Shown here: positions 40,208-49,560 of the stretch, in pieces
How positions within the stretch are numbered: position 1 is the stretch's first letter
Layout: each line of letters opens with the position of its first letter
Made by a program: the position numbers and the translations under genes
Source: Methylophilales bacterium MBRSF5
Lineage (GTDB): Bacteria > Pseudomonadota > Gammaproteobacteria > Burkholderiales > Methylophilaceae
Reading direction: 5' to 3'
DNA length: 64,000 nucleotides
Assembly (NCBI GenBank): GCA_001044335.1
Contig: CP011001.1
Coordinates: forward strand, 186,001-250,000
Notes under the pieces: generated by a model
Databases searched by the model: none
Seen by the model: the letters and a program-made list of their open reading frames with translations, nothing else
Told to the model about the DNA's origin: nothing

Positions 40208-42385
40208 ATGAAATTTATATCCTTTTTATTTCTAATTTCCTCCCTTTTTTTTAGTGTTGCCATCATGGCGGATGAGGGTCTATCGCTACGAGAGATCTAT
40301 GTCATCACCGATGTTGTCACCCCGGGTGAAATAACCTCGGGCGAGAGTATCGGTTCATCGAGACTTAATCAGCAATTCAAGCAGGACACCTCATCACTTT
40401 TAGAGTATTTTACGGGGATTGATAATGCCGCAAACGGATCAGTGTCCTCGATCCCTTATATGCAAGGATTGAATGATGACAGAATAAGGATCAGCGTGGA
40501 TGGCGTGGACCTAAATTCTGCATGTACCTCTCATACCGACACCGATCTATCCTTTATTGATATCAATGATGTTGATTTTATAAAAGTATTTGCGGGAATC
40601 ACACCAGTGAGTATGGGGGGCGACAGCATTGCTGGCAGTATAAAAATAAAGACAAAGAAACCTACCTTTAGCCAAGACGATCAATTAATTTATTCGACCA
40701 ACATTAAAAGTTTTTACAAAAGTAATAATGACGAACAAGGGGTTCATTTCAAATCTTCTGTTGCTTCTGGTAACGCATATTTCAAATATTCTGGTAGTTA
40801 TTCTCAGTCCAATAACTATTCCAGTGCAAATAATTTTAAAGAGGCTAATTACGGTGGAACATCGGATAAAGGCGGAATTCGAGATGATGAAATCGCTTCC
40901 AGCGGATATCGAATGGAGAATCATCAATTGAGTTATGGCTACCAGTTAGATAATCATCTACTTGAAATTAAATTTGACTATCAATCTATCCCATACCAAG
41001 GTTTTATGAATCAGCGGATGGATGTGGTGGGCCAACACACCCATAAGATTCAACTTAACGACACAATTTCTTTTGCTTGGGGAAAGCTAGAGCTTCAGGC
41101 CTATCACCACCAGGTAGAAACCAAAATGAATTTTGGAAAAAATAAAAACTTCAATTATTCTGGAACACCTGGAATGTCCATGACGCACCACGGCTTCACC
41201 ACTGGGTTTAATGCGGTATCGGATATTTACCTGAATGACAAAAGTACGCTTCGATCTGGATTAGAAACGCAGTTTTATGAGATAGATGATAGCTGGGATC
41301 CTACCGGGGGCATGATGTCACCAAACGTCATGAAAAATATTAACGATGGTAAGCGGGATAGATATAGTATCTTTACAGAACTAGACCACCAATGGTCCAA
41401 AGAGTGGTTTACCCAGTCTGGGATCAGACTCACCCAGGTCGAGATGGATACCAACGATGTGCAAGGCTATAACAACATGGGTTATGCTGCAGATGCAAAT
41501 AGCTTCAATGCGCTCAATCATAAAAAAGATGATACCCATCTGGATTTAAGTTTATCAGCCGCCTATTCTCCTAATCTGAATCAGACCCACGAGTTTGGCT
41601 ACTCCATGAAGAATAGATCACCAACACTGCAAGAAAGGTACTTGTGGTCTAACAATGCCATGGCAGCTTCTATGGCGAACTGGTTTGGGGATGGAAATGG
41701 ATACGTGGGCGATGTGAATTTGGATAAAGAAACAGCGCATACCTTTGCCTACGCCGCCGTATTCCATGATGCTGACAAGCAATTATGGAATGTTCATTTC
41801 AAGCCTTACTTAACTTATATTGATGACTATATTGATGCTGTGTCCTATACTTCCAGAGCGGACGGGTTTCGAACACTGACACTTGGTAATCAAAATGCTC
41901 GCCTATGGGGGTTTGATGTGAAGACCTCCCAATATTTAGGCAATATTGCTAAGCTTGGAGATTTTTATTTTGATTCCAAACTCAGTCATGTCAAAGGAGT
42001 TAATACCGATTCGAATGATGACCTCTATCATGTGATGCCAACCAATTTAAAATTGATCTTTAGCCAAAAGATTAATCATTGGAATAACGGGATCTATATC
42101 CAATTAGTGGATAGCAAGAAAAATGTTAATGATATTCGTCAGGAGATGAAAACCAGCGGCTATGCTCTTGTTGACTTGAAGTCCACGTACCAAAAAGAAA
42201 ACCTGCAACTGAATTTGGGTATCTATAACTTATTTGATCGAGATTATGATCATCCTTTAGGTGGTGTTTACATGGGCCAGGGGAAAACTATGAACACAAC
42301 TGGTATGGGGCTAACATACGCCAACGCTGTAAATGTTCCAGGCATAGGCAGGTCTATCTTCACATCAATTGAGTATTCTTTCTAG
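40208..42385 (+). CDS. TonB-dependent outer-membrane receptor, probable metal transport
   Basis: A 725-residue outer-membrane receptor: signal peptide (about 1-21), plug domain (about 28-150) and 22-stranded barrel ending in the aromatic SIEYSF. The plug has DDRIRISVDGVDLNSACTSH (Cys106) and VFAGITPVSMGGDSIAGSI. This resembles, from memory, a group of proteobacterial receptors annotated for copper/metal uptake with SACxNHMNPxLSYID; here HMNP is replaced by HTDT. The barrel has Met- and His-rich stretches (GMSMTHHG, GGMMSPNVMKN). Base composition is visibly less AT-rich than its neighbours. Substrate is unproven: copper or another metal. Confidence 0.88.
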   Translation: MKFISFLFLISSLFFSVAIMADEGLSLREIYVITDVVTPGEITSGESIGSSRLNQQFKQDTSSLLEYFTGIDNAANGSVSSIPYMQGLNDDRIRISVDGVDLNSACTSHTDTDLSFIDINDVDFIKVFAGITPVSMGGDSIAGSIKIKTKKPTFSQDDQLIYSTNIKSFYKSNNDEQGVHFKSSVASGNAYFKYSGSYSQSNNYSSANNFKEANYGGTSDKGGIRDDEIASSGYRMENHQLSYGYQLDNHLLEIKFDYQSIPYQGFMNQRMDVVGQHTHKIQLNDTISFAWGKLELQAYHHQVETKMNFGKNKNFNYSGTPGMSMTHHGFTTGFNAVSDIYLNDKSTLRSGLETQFYEIDDSWDPTGGMMSPNVMKNINDGKRDRYSIFTELDHQWSKEWFTQSGIRLTQVEMDTNDVQGYNNMGYAADANSFNALNHKKDDTHLDLSLSAAYSPNLNQTHEFGYSMKNRSPTLQERYLWSNNAMAASMANWFGDGNGYVGDVNLDKETAHTFAYAAVFHDADKQLWNVHFKPYLTYIDDYIDAVSYTSRADGFRTLTLGNQNARLWGFDVKTSQYLGNIAKLGDFYFDSKLSHVKGVNTDSNDDLYHVMPTNLKLIFSQKINHWNNGIYIQLVDSKKNVNDIRQEMKTSGYALVDLKSTYQKENLQLNLGIYNLFDRDYDHPLGGVYMGQGKTMNTTGMGLTYANAVNVPGIGRSIFTSIEYSF

Positions 42386-42395
42386 CCAAAAAAAA

Positions 42396-42423
42396 TTGAA
42401 AAAATAAATTTCATCACCATATA
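42396..42423 (+). promoter_or_regulatory. Candidate sigma-32 heat-shock promoter of clpB
   Basis: TTGAAA (42396-42401), 15 nt, CCATATA (42417-42423) approximates the RpoH consensus CTTGAAA-N13-15-CCCCATNT. Transcription would start near 42430, giving a leader of about 30 nt. ClpB is a classic RpoH target. Confidence 0.5.
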
Positions 42424-42448
42424 AGAAACATGAACAATTCTTATATGG
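42417..42448. promoter_or_regulatory. 11-bp perfect inverted repeat upstream of clpB
   Basis: CCATATAAGAA (42417-42427) and TTCTTATATGG (42438-42448) are exact reverse complements with a 10-nt spacer, ending 10 nt before the ATG. The left arm coincides with the proposed -10 and the right arm with the GGA of the ribosome binding site. It is not the CIRCE sequence. It may be a repressor operator, or a leader hairpin if transcription starts further upstream. Confidence 0.55.
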
Positions 42449-42458
42449 AAAATGAAAG

Positions 42459-45050
42459 ATGAGATTTGATAAATTAACCACCAAATTTCAACAGGCTATT
42501 GCTGAGGCTCAGTCCTTGGCAAATGTATCTAATCATACTCAGATTGAACCAGCACACCTATTAAAGGCGCTTATTTCATCTTCCAACAATGATGATATTC
42601 AGGATTATCTCCGTTTATCAGGAATGAAAAATACGGCCTATAACTCCATTGAGCAGCTGATTATAAATTTTCCACAATCGCAATCCAATGATAATGAGCC
42701 GACTATTTCGAGACAATTAAATTCTCTCCTTAATTGGGTTGAAAAAAAAGCCTTTGAGTTGAAAGATGATTACATATCGACGGATTTATTTCTTTTAAGT
42801 CTTGAGACTGATAAAAGTGGTCTCAAAGAAATCCTAATTGATCACGGAATAAATTTTAACAAATTAAAGGAGATTGTTATGAGTGCTAGGAATGAAGAAA
42901 ATATCAAAACTCCAGATGCAGAAAATCATCGCCAATCTTTGCAAAAATATACGATTGATCTGACCCAATTGGCAAGAGATAGTAAGTTGGATCCGGTGAT
43001 TGGTCGAGATGATGAAATTCGAAGAACAATTCAAGTGTTACAACGCCGAAGTAAAAATAACCCAGTATTAATTGGGGAGCCTGGAGTTGGTAAAACAGCA
43101 ATCATTGAGGGTCTTGCACAAAGAATAGTGAATCAGGAGGTGCCAGATTCATTAAAGAATAAACAGGTACTGTCACTGGATATGGCGGCATTATTGGCCG
43201 GCGCAAAATACAGAGGTGATTTTGAGGAACGATTGAAGGCAGTATTAAAAGAGATTAACGCTAGCCAAGGAAACATTATCTTATTTATCGATGAAATTCA
43301 CACCATGGTTGGAGCCGGTAAAACTGAAGGGGCTATGGATGCTGGCAATATGCTTAAACCTGCTTTAGCGCGTGGTGAATTACATTGTGTCGGGGCAACC
43401 ACGCTGAATGAATATCGAATGTATGTAGAAAAAGATGCTGCATTAGAACGTCGTTTTCAAAAAGTCATGGTAGATGAACCTAATGTGGAAGCAACCATTG
43501 CCATCTTAAGAGGATTGCAAGAAAAGTATGAGTTACATCACAATGTAGAGATTACAGATCCAGCAATTGTTGCTGCAGCTGAATTATCTAATCGATATAT
43601 CACAGATAGATTTCTTCCGGACAAGGCGATTGATCTCATTGATGAGGCTGCATCAAGAATAAAAATTGAAATTGATTCAAAACCTGAACAGTTGGATAAA
43701 TTAGAAAGAAGACTGATTCAACTGAAGATTGAGCGAGAAGCAGTAAAAAAAGATAAAGATGCTGCCTCAAAAGAAAGATTTGAGATTATTGAATCTGAAA
43801 TTAAAAAAATTGAAAAAGAATTTGCTGACTTAGAAGAGATTTGGAAGTCAGAAAAAGCGTCCTTGCTTGGAGCTAAAGATATAAAAGAGAAATTGGAATC
43901 TCTAAAAATTTCTATGGAAGAAGAAAAAAGGAAAGGGAATTGGCAGAGAGTGTCCGAACTGCAGTATGGTGAAATTCCTAAATTTGAAGAACAATTAAAA
44001 AAAGCTGATGTAACAAAACCTGCATCACAAAATAAAATGCTGCGAACTGAAGTCGGGGCTGATGAAATTGCAGAAGTTGTTTCAAGAGCAACCGGAATTC
44101 CAGTCGCAAAAATGATGCAAGGCGAGAAAGAAAAATTAATTAATATGGAGTCTGTTTTGCATCAGCGTATCGTGGGACAAGACGAGGCGGTCAAATCAAT
44201 CTCAAATACCATAAGACGATCAAGGTCAGGCTTGAGTGACGAGGGAAAGCCATACGGATCCTTTTTATTTTTAGGACCAACTGGCGTGGGTAAGACCGAG
44301 CTATCAAAATCATTGGCTAGCTTTTTGTTTGATAGCGAAGAGCATCTAATTCGCATTGATATGTCTGAATTTATGGAAAAGCATTCTGTTGCTAGACTTA
44401 TTGGCGCTCCTCCTGGTTACGTTGGTTATGAAGAAGGCGGCTATTTAACTGAAGCCGTCAGAAGAAAGCCATATAGTGTGATATTGCTTGATGAGATTGA
44501 AAAAGCTCATCCTGATGTCTTTAACGTACTTCTTCAGGTCTTAGATGAAGGTAGGCTTACTGACGGCAAGGGGAAAACTGTCGATTTTAAAAATACGGTC
44601 ATTATTATGACTTCTAACTTAGGGTCTGACTTAATTCAAAAAATGACCCAAGATGATTATCAGGTAATCAAAATTTCAGTCATAGCAGAGGTGAAAAATT
44701 ATTTCAAACCTGAATTTATCAATAGAATAGATGATGTTGTTGTTTTCCATGGACTGGGTGAAAGACATTTACGTGATATAACAAAAATTCAACTAGAGAA
44801 TCTATTACTTAAGCTTAAAAAAATTGGAATACAGGCAAAGGTGACAGATAGAGCAGTATCTGAAATTGGTAAGGCCGGTTTTGACCCTATTTATGGTGCA
44901 AGACCGCTAAAGAGAGCCATTCAAAATGAAATTGAAAATAAACTTTCAACAGAAATTTTATCTGGTAAATTTTTAGATAAAGACGTTCTAGAAATTGATT
45001 TTAATAATGATAGATTTTTATTTAATAAATTAGATCATGCAAAAGTTTGA
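42459..45050 (+). CDS. clpB: ATP-dependent disaggregase ClpB
   Basis: Hsp100 chaperone that, with DnaK, rescues aggregated proteins. 863 residues: N-domain (1-145), AAA1 with [10 protein letters not shown], coiled-coil middle domain (about 405-525, [16 protein letters not shown]), AAA2 with [14 protein letters not shown], and C-terminal domain. Full length. It overlaps yjbQ by 14 nt. Confidence 0.97.
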   Translation: MRFDKLTTKFQQAIAEAQSLANVSNHTQIEPAHLLKALISSSNNDDIQDYLRLSGMKNTAYNSIEQLIINFPQSQSNDNEPTISRQLNSLLNWVEKKAFELKDDYISTDLFLLSLETDKSGLKEILIDHGINFNKLKEIVMSARNEENIKTPDAENHRQSLQKYTIDLTQLARDSKLDPVIGRDDEIRRTIQVLQRRSKNNPVLIGEPGVGKTAIIEGLAQRIVNQEVPDSLKNKQVLSLDMAALLAGAKYRGDFEERLKAVLKEINASQGNIILFIDEIHTMVGAGKTEGAMDAGNMLKPALARGELHCVGATTLNEYRMYVEKDAALERRFQKVMVDEPNVEATIAILRGLQEKYELHHNVEITDPAIVAAAELSNRYITDRFLPDKAIDLIDEAASRIKIEIDSKPEQLDKLERRLIQLKIEREAVKKDKDAASKERFEIIESEIKKIEKEFADLEEIWKSEKASLLGAKDIKEKLESLKISMEEEKRKGNWQRVSELQYGEIPKFEEQLKKADVTKPASQNKMLRTEVGADEIAEVVSRATGIPVAKMMQGEKEKLINMESVLHQRIVGQDEAVKSISNTIRRSRSGLSDEGKPYGSFLFLGPTGVGKTELSKSLASFLFDSEEHLIRIDMSEFMEKHSVARLIGAPPGYVGYEEGGYLTEAVRRKPYSVILLDEIEKAHPDVFNVLLQVLDEGRLTDGKGKTVDFKNTVIIMTSNLGSDLIQKMTQDDYQVIKISVIAEVKNYFKPEFINRIDDVVVFHGLGERHLRDITKIQLENLLLKLKKIGIQAKVTDRAVSEIGKAGFDPIYGARPLKRAIQNEIENKLSTEILSGKFLDKDVLEIDFNNDRFLFNKLDHAKV

Positions 45051-45456
45051 CGATATCAAAATAACAACCAAAAGAGGCCGCGGTTTTTATGACATTACCG
45101 CCGATATTAAAAAAATTGTAGGTAATTCTGCAATTGAGAATGGTTTGTTTACTGCATACATCAAACATACATCCGCTAGCCTATTAATTAATGAAAATTA
45201 TGATCCAGATGTTTTGGTTGACATGGAAACATTTTTTTCAAAATTAGTGCCGGATGGTTCTTCGGACTTTATTCATACGATGGAAGGTGCTGATGACATG
45301 CCAGCACACATTAGAACAGCATTGACGCAGACGCATCTATCAATTCCTATTCAAAATAGTGTCTTACAAATTGGTCAATGGCAAGGAATTTTCTTGTATG
45401 AGCATCGATTTTCAGCTCATAATCGATCTATTGCTACCCATATTATCGGTGAATGA
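45037..45456 (+). CDS. YjbQ family protein (UPF0047)
   Basis: A 139-residue member of the YjbQ/UPF0047 family, whose members show weak thiamine phosphate synthase activity but whose true role is unsettled. Family residues include [35 protein letters not shown] and [12 protein letters not shown], with clustered His that may bind metal. It overlaps clpB by 14 nt, so it may be heat-shock cotranscribed. Confidence 0.9.
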   Translation: MQKFDDIKITTKRGRGFYDITADIKKIVGNSAIENGLFTAYIKHTSASLLINENYDPDVLVDMETFFSKLVPDGSSDFIHTMEGADDMPAHIRTALTQTHLSIPIQNSVLQIGQWQGIFLYEHRFSAHNRSIATHIIGE

Positions 45457-45458
45457 TG

Positions 45459-46649
45459 TTATTTTTTTGTCCAACCTAATGGGTTAAATGGTTTACTATT
45501 TTTACGGAGTTCAAAATATAAACCATTTATACCTAGACCCCCAGTATTTCCAACTGTAGCAATAATGTCACCTTCTTTAACTTCATCATTGACATTTAAT
45601 AAAACTGATTCATTATAACCATATAGACTCATATACCCTTGACCATGGTCAATGATGATGAGGTTACCAAAACCTCTCAACCAATCTGCATAAGCGACTT
45701 TGCCATGAGCAACTGATTTAACATCTTGACCTTCCTTGCCTTCAATAAAGATGCCCTTCCATTTAACCCCAGTATCTTTTCTTTTTGTTCCAAACTTATA
45801 TCTAATTTTTCCTTTAAGAGGAAGTGTCAACTTCCCTTTTAGCTTGGCAAAAGAGCCACCTTTATATGGCACAACTTTTTCAGTTGATTTTGTTTTTTTT
45901 GTTTCTTTTTTTCTTAACTCTTCCTTTTCTTCCTCTTTTACTGCTTTTTTAACTAACTCATCAATGATGGATTTTAATTTTTTTTCATCTTCAATTAATT
46001 TTTTCTTCGCCTGCTCTTTGTTTTTTATCTCTTTGGCTACGCTTGCAAGTAATTGTTTTTTATTACTTTTTTCAGATTCTAATTGTTTCTTTATTTTATT
46101 TTTATCCTTTTTTTGGCGATCAATCTTAGCTATGGTTTTATTAATAATTTTCTTGGTATCAATCAGTTTTTTTTTGTCTGTCTGTAATTGATTGATTAAT
46201 TCAAATTGAGCGTTAGTGAAGTAGGATTTTAATTTTTGGTCTCGCAAAATATCACTGGGGTTGTCCCCATCAATGATGGACTTTAAGTATGAAGAGTCAC
46301 CTTTTTTATGGATATCCAAAAAGAGGGCTGATAGGTAGATCTTTTTTTTACTAATTTCCTGTTCAAGCTTTTTTTGATCATTATTGAGTTGTTTTAATTT
46401 TTTTTGATTTTGTTTTGATTTTTTATTGATGCTATGAATTTCTTTTCGCGTTTTACTTATTTTTTTCTCTTGCTGTTTTATTTCATTGTCAATGCTCTTC
46501 TTCTTATCCTTATTTTTCTTGATTTCTTTATCTATATCCTTGATTTGTTTCTTTACATTATCAAGGTCTTTTGTACTTTCATCGATACCACTTGTAGCAG
46601 GGGATAAATAAAAAAGAAGAAAAAGGGTAATTAAAATTATTTTCATCAA
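45459..46649 (-). CDS. envC: Murein hydrolase activator EnvC
   Basis: A 396-residue exported protein: signal peptide (about 1-20), a very lysine-rich coiled coil (about 25-235) and a C-terminal LytM/M23 domain (about 270-395). The zinc ligands of active M23 peptidases are lost: the first motif reads KWKGIFIEG and the last GLYFELRKN instead of HxH. This matches EnvC, which activates AmiA/AmiB amidases during division instead of cutting itself. The stop overlaps nothing but sits 2 nt from yjbQ; the start overlaps gpmI by 4 nt. Confidence 0.93.
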   Translation of the reverse strand: MMKIILITLFLLFYLSPATSGIDESTKDLDNVKKQIKDIDKEIKKNKDKKKSIDNEIKQQEKKISKTRKEIHSINKKSKQNQKKLKQLNNDQKKLEQEISKKKIYLSALFLDIHKKGDSSYLKSIIDGDNPSDILRDQKLKSYFTNAQFELINQLQTDKKKLIDTKKIINKTIAKIDRQKKDKNKIKKQLESEKSNKKQLLASVAKEIKNKEQAKKKLIEDEKKLKSIIDELVKKAVKEEEKEELRKKETKKTKSTEKVVPYKGGSFAKLKGKLTLPLKGKIRYKFGTKRKDTGVKWKGIFIEGKEGQDVKSVAHGKVAYADWLRGFGNLIIIDHGQGYMSLYGYNESVLLNVNDEVKEGDIIATVGNTGGLGINGLYFELRKNSKPFNPLGWTKK

Positions 46650-48175
46650 AAGGTGACTAAATTTTTTCCTGTCATTTCACTAGGTGCCTCTATATCCATC
46701 ATGGCAAGTATTGTTGGAGCAATATCAGATAAGCTACCACTATCAGAAACTTTTTTTGCTCGGTTGTCCATGACAATGAATGGAACTAGGTTTGTTGTAT
46801 GTTGTGTGTGGACTTGATTATTTTCAACATCAAGCATCAATTCAGCATTACCATGATCAGCTGTAATTATTAAGGAGCCAGATATATTTTCTGTTGCTGA
46901 GATAATATCACCAATGCATTTATCCATGGCTTCGACAGCTTTTTTTGCTGCCTCCATATTACCTGTATGACCCACCATATCGCCATTGGCAAAATTACAT
47001 ATGATGACATCATATTTTTTTGAATTGATAGATTCAATTAATCTTTCAGAAACTTCGTAGACACTCATTTCAGGTTTTAAATCATAGGTTCTAACATCAG
47101 GTGATGGAATGAGAATCCGATCTTCATTTTTAAATTTGGCTTCTTCGCCGCCGTTAAAAAAGAATGTCACATGAGGATATTTTTCTGTTTCAGCAATTCT
47201 AAGCTGAGTTAAACCCTTGTCGGCTAAATATGAACCGAGAGTATTTGTAAGTTTTTCTGGGGGAAACAGCACTGAAATATTTTCAAATGACTGATCATAG
47301 CAGGTCATGGTTAAATAATTGAGGCTGGTTAATTTGGTTGATCTTTCAAATTCGGTAAAACGTTTATCTTTAAAGGCACGAGTTAACTCTCTGCCACGAT
47401 CAGATCGGAAATTAAGAAAGACCACCATGTCATTTTCTTGAATTATGCTTTTAGAATCTAATAATGATGGCAAGACAAACTCATCTGTCTCTCCTCTATG
47501 ATATGCAGAGTCTAAAGCTTTGATGCTGTTTTGATAAACATGATCAGTTTTGCCTTCTGTAAGCATGTCGTAAGCTAATTTGACTCTATCCCATCTGTTA
47601 TCCCGATCCATTGCATAAAATCGACCACTTATGGATCCAATGACGCCATAACTGTTAGATGATATCCATGTATCTAATTTATCTAGATATTTTTTAGCAC
47701 TCTTAGGAGGGGTGTCTCGTCCATCTAGGAATGCATGAACGAAGGTATTCTTTATACCATTACCTTTTGCAATCTTCAGAAAAGCTTCAAAGTGATCGTA
47801 ATGACTATGGACACCGCCATCAGAAAGTAATCCAAGCAAATGCAGCCTACCTTGATTTTTCTTAAGCTCGTTGAAACTAGTTTTGAGGACTACATTATTT
47901 TGTAACTCATTGTTTCTGATGGAGTTATTTATTTTTTGGATATCCTGATAAACTACACGACCAGCACCAATATTAATATGGCCAACCTCAGAATTTCCCA
48001 TTTGACCATCTGGTAAGCCTACGTGGTTTTCTGATGCATTAATAAGGCCGTTTGGATAATTCGATTTTAAAAAATCAAGATTAGGAGTTATTGCATGAGA
48101 AATGGCATTATGGTCATGGTTAGAGGAGTGACCAAATCCATCAAGGATTAATAAGGTGATTGTTTTCTTTGACAT
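46646..48175 (-). CDS. gpmI: 2,3-bisphosphoglycerate-independent phosphoglycerate mutase
   Basis: Mn-dependent glycolytic mutase of the alkaline phosphatase superfamily, 509 residues. LLILDGFG, DGQMGNSEVGHINIGAGR with the phospho-Ser, FLDGRDTPP, NFRSDRGREL and TADHGNAE are intact. The gpmI-envC pair is a common proteobacterial arrangement. Confidence 0.97.
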   Translation of the reverse strand: MSKKTITLLILDGFGHSSNHDHNAISHAITPNLDFLKSNYPNGLINASENHVGLPDGQMGNSEVGHINIGAGRVVYQDIQKINNSIRNNELQNNVVLKTSFNELKKNQGRLHLLGLLSDGGVHSHYDHFEAFLKIAKGNGIKNTFVHAFLDGRDTPPKSAKKYLDKLDTWISSNSYGVIGSISGRFYAMDRDNRWDRVKLAYDMLTEGKTDHVYQNSIKALDSAYHRGETDEFVLPSLLDSKSIIQENDMVVFLNFRSDRGRELTRAFKDKRFTEFERSTKLTSLNYLTMTCYDQSFENISVLFPPEKLTNTLGSYLADKGLTQLRIAETEKYPHVTFFFNGGEEAKFKNEDRILIPSPDVRTYDLKPEMSVYEVSERLIESINSKKYDVIICNFANGDMVGHTGNMEAAKKAVEAMDKCIGDIISATENISGSLIITADHGNAELMLDVENNQVHTQHTTNLVPFIVMDNRAKKVSDSGSLSDIAPTILAMMDIEAPSEMTGKNLVTF

Positions 48176-48273
48176 AGTTTGAATTATATCATTTGAAAAA
48201 TCGTCTATATATAACCAAAGATTAGTTTTTTGAAAAGTATTGAATTTTTAAAATAAAGACCCATATAAGTGAT

Positions 48274-48537
48274 ATGAAAGTAATAATGTATACGAGTAAT
48301 TTTTGTCCTTACTGCACCAATGCCGAAAAATTGCTTAACAAAAAAGGACTAAATAATATTAAAAAAATTTTTATAGATAAATCAGAAGATGATCTATTAC
48401 AAATGATAGAAATAACTGGAAGAAGAACCGTTCCTCAAATATTTATCAATGACCAGCATGTTGGTGGATTTGATGACTTACGAAAATTTGACCAGTCCGG
48501 TGAATTAGACAAAGTGATTTCAGATTCAAAGATTTAA
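48274..48537 (+). CDS. grxC: Glutaredoxin 3
   Basis: 87-residue dithiol glutaredoxin with CPYC (Cys11, Cys14), the TVPQIFIN cis-Pro loop and GGFDDL glutathione site. Conserved order grxC-secB-gpsA. Confidence 0.96.
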   Translation: MKVIMYTSNFCPYCTNAEKLLNKKGLNNIKKIFIDKSEDDLLQMIEITGRRTVPQIFINDQHVGGFDDLRKFDQSGELDKVISDSKI

Positions 48538-48544
48538 GACTATG

Positions 48545-48575
48545 TTTTACACATTTATAAGTGTAAAATCACTTT
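48545..48575 (+). terminator. Putative terminator or attenuator between grxC and secB
   Basis: Stem TTTTACAC / GTGTAAAA with an 8-nt loop, followed by TCACTTTTT. AT-rich, so strength is moderate. Confidence 0.55.
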
Positions 48576-48599
48576 TTAAAAAATTAAGTTGGAATAAAT

Positions 48600-49115
48600 A
48601 TGGCTGAAGATAAAAAAAAGAAAGCAACTAAAACAAAAAAAAGCAATGCAAAAGGCGTTGATCCATCACAGGCACAACAACCGGGATTTGCAATTGAAAA
48701 ATTATATTTAAAAGACGCATCAGTTGAAGTACCTAATGCTCCAGAGATTTTTACGAATCGTGAAGCACCTAAAATTGGTATCGAGTTGAATAATACCGCT
48801 AAACCTTTAGCGGATGGTTTTTATGATGTATCGCTGCAAGTGACTGTCACTTCAAAACAAGATGATAAAGTGGCCTTTCTCGTTGAAGTAACTCAGTCTG
48901 GTATTTTCCAAATTAATAATATCCCTGAGGAGGGTTTAGAGATGGTGCTCGCGATCACGTGCCCAAATATTCTTTTTCCATATGCAAGGGAAGCGGTATC
49001 TGACATGGTAACGAAATCAGGATTTCAACCAGTTCTCTTGAACCCAATTAACTTTGAAAATTTATACCTTCAGCAAAAACAACAACAAGCCCAAGAGCAA
49101 AACAAGAATGATTAA
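48600..49115 (+). CDS. secB: Protein-export chaperone SecB
   Basis: Cytosolic tetrameric chaperone that keeps preproteins unfolded for SecA. 171 residues; a Lys-rich N-terminus, then FAIEKLYLKDASVEVPNAP and CPNILFPYAREAVSDMV, which are SecB signatures. Overlaps the SH3 gene by 8 nt. Confidence 0.96.
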   Translation: MAEDKKKKATKTKKSNAKGVDPSQAQQPGFAIEKLYLKDASVEVPNAPEIFTNREAPKIGIELNNTAKPLADGFYDVSLQVTVTSKQDDKVAFLVEVTQSGIFQINNIPEEGLEMVLAITCPNILFPYAREAVSDMVTKSGFQPVLLNPINFENLYLQQKQQQAQEQNKND

Positions 49116-49560
49116 AAAACAAAAGTGGTTTCCACTTTTGTTTTTTTGTTTCATAAGCTCTTTTGCTTATGCGGATTTTATGTCAGTGAATGCTGATCAA
49201 GCATTTCTTCATGAAGCGCCATCAGGCTCAACAAAAAAATCTTTTATTGTTACAAAAGGATATCCGCTTGAGGTAATTGTCAGCTTAAAAGAATGGAAAA
49301 AAGTGAAGGATCATGAGGGATTGATCAATTGGATCAAAACGATTGATTTATCATCGAAAAGAACAGTTTTGAATTTAAACAGCGATAATCCAATTTACTT
49401 AGAACCTTCATCAGCGAGCCCTATCCTTGCAAAGGTGAATGAGAACGTTACTCTTGAGCTTTTAGATGCAAAAAAAATTGATAATTGGGTAAAAGTGTAC
49501 TCCAAAGTGGGGGACATTGAGGGTTTTATTAAAGCTACTGATTTGTGGGGTATTAAATAA
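49108..49560 (+). CDS. Exported SH3-domain protein
   Basis: A 150-residue protein with a signal peptide (about 1-22, FAYA) and two bacterial SH3-like modules (about 25-85 and 88-150), likely cell-wall binding. The ATG at 49108 places the signal peptide at the N-terminus; a TTG-type start at 49054 inside secB would bury it. It joins secB and gpsA by short overlaps. Specific role unknown. Confidence 0.83.
   Translation: MIKKQKWFPLLFFCFISSFAYADFMSVNADQAFLHEAPSGSTKKSFIVTKGYPLEVIVSLKEWKKVKDHEGLINWIKTIDLSSKRTVLNLNSDNPIYLEPSSASPILAKVNENVTLELLDAKKIDNWVKVYSKVGDIEGFIKATDLWGIK

Noticed and set aside
45736-46191. Phe/Ser-rich open frame opposite envC
   Set aside because: It is the complement of the lysine-rich coiled coil of EnvC; composition reflects that shadow.
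45459-46649. EnvC as an active M23 endopeptidase
   Set aside because: The zinc-binding residues of both M23 motifs are missing, as in the known amidase activators.
49054-49107. Extended N-terminus of the SH3 protein
   Set aside because: It would use secB codons and place the signal peptide internally; the ATG at 49108 is better.
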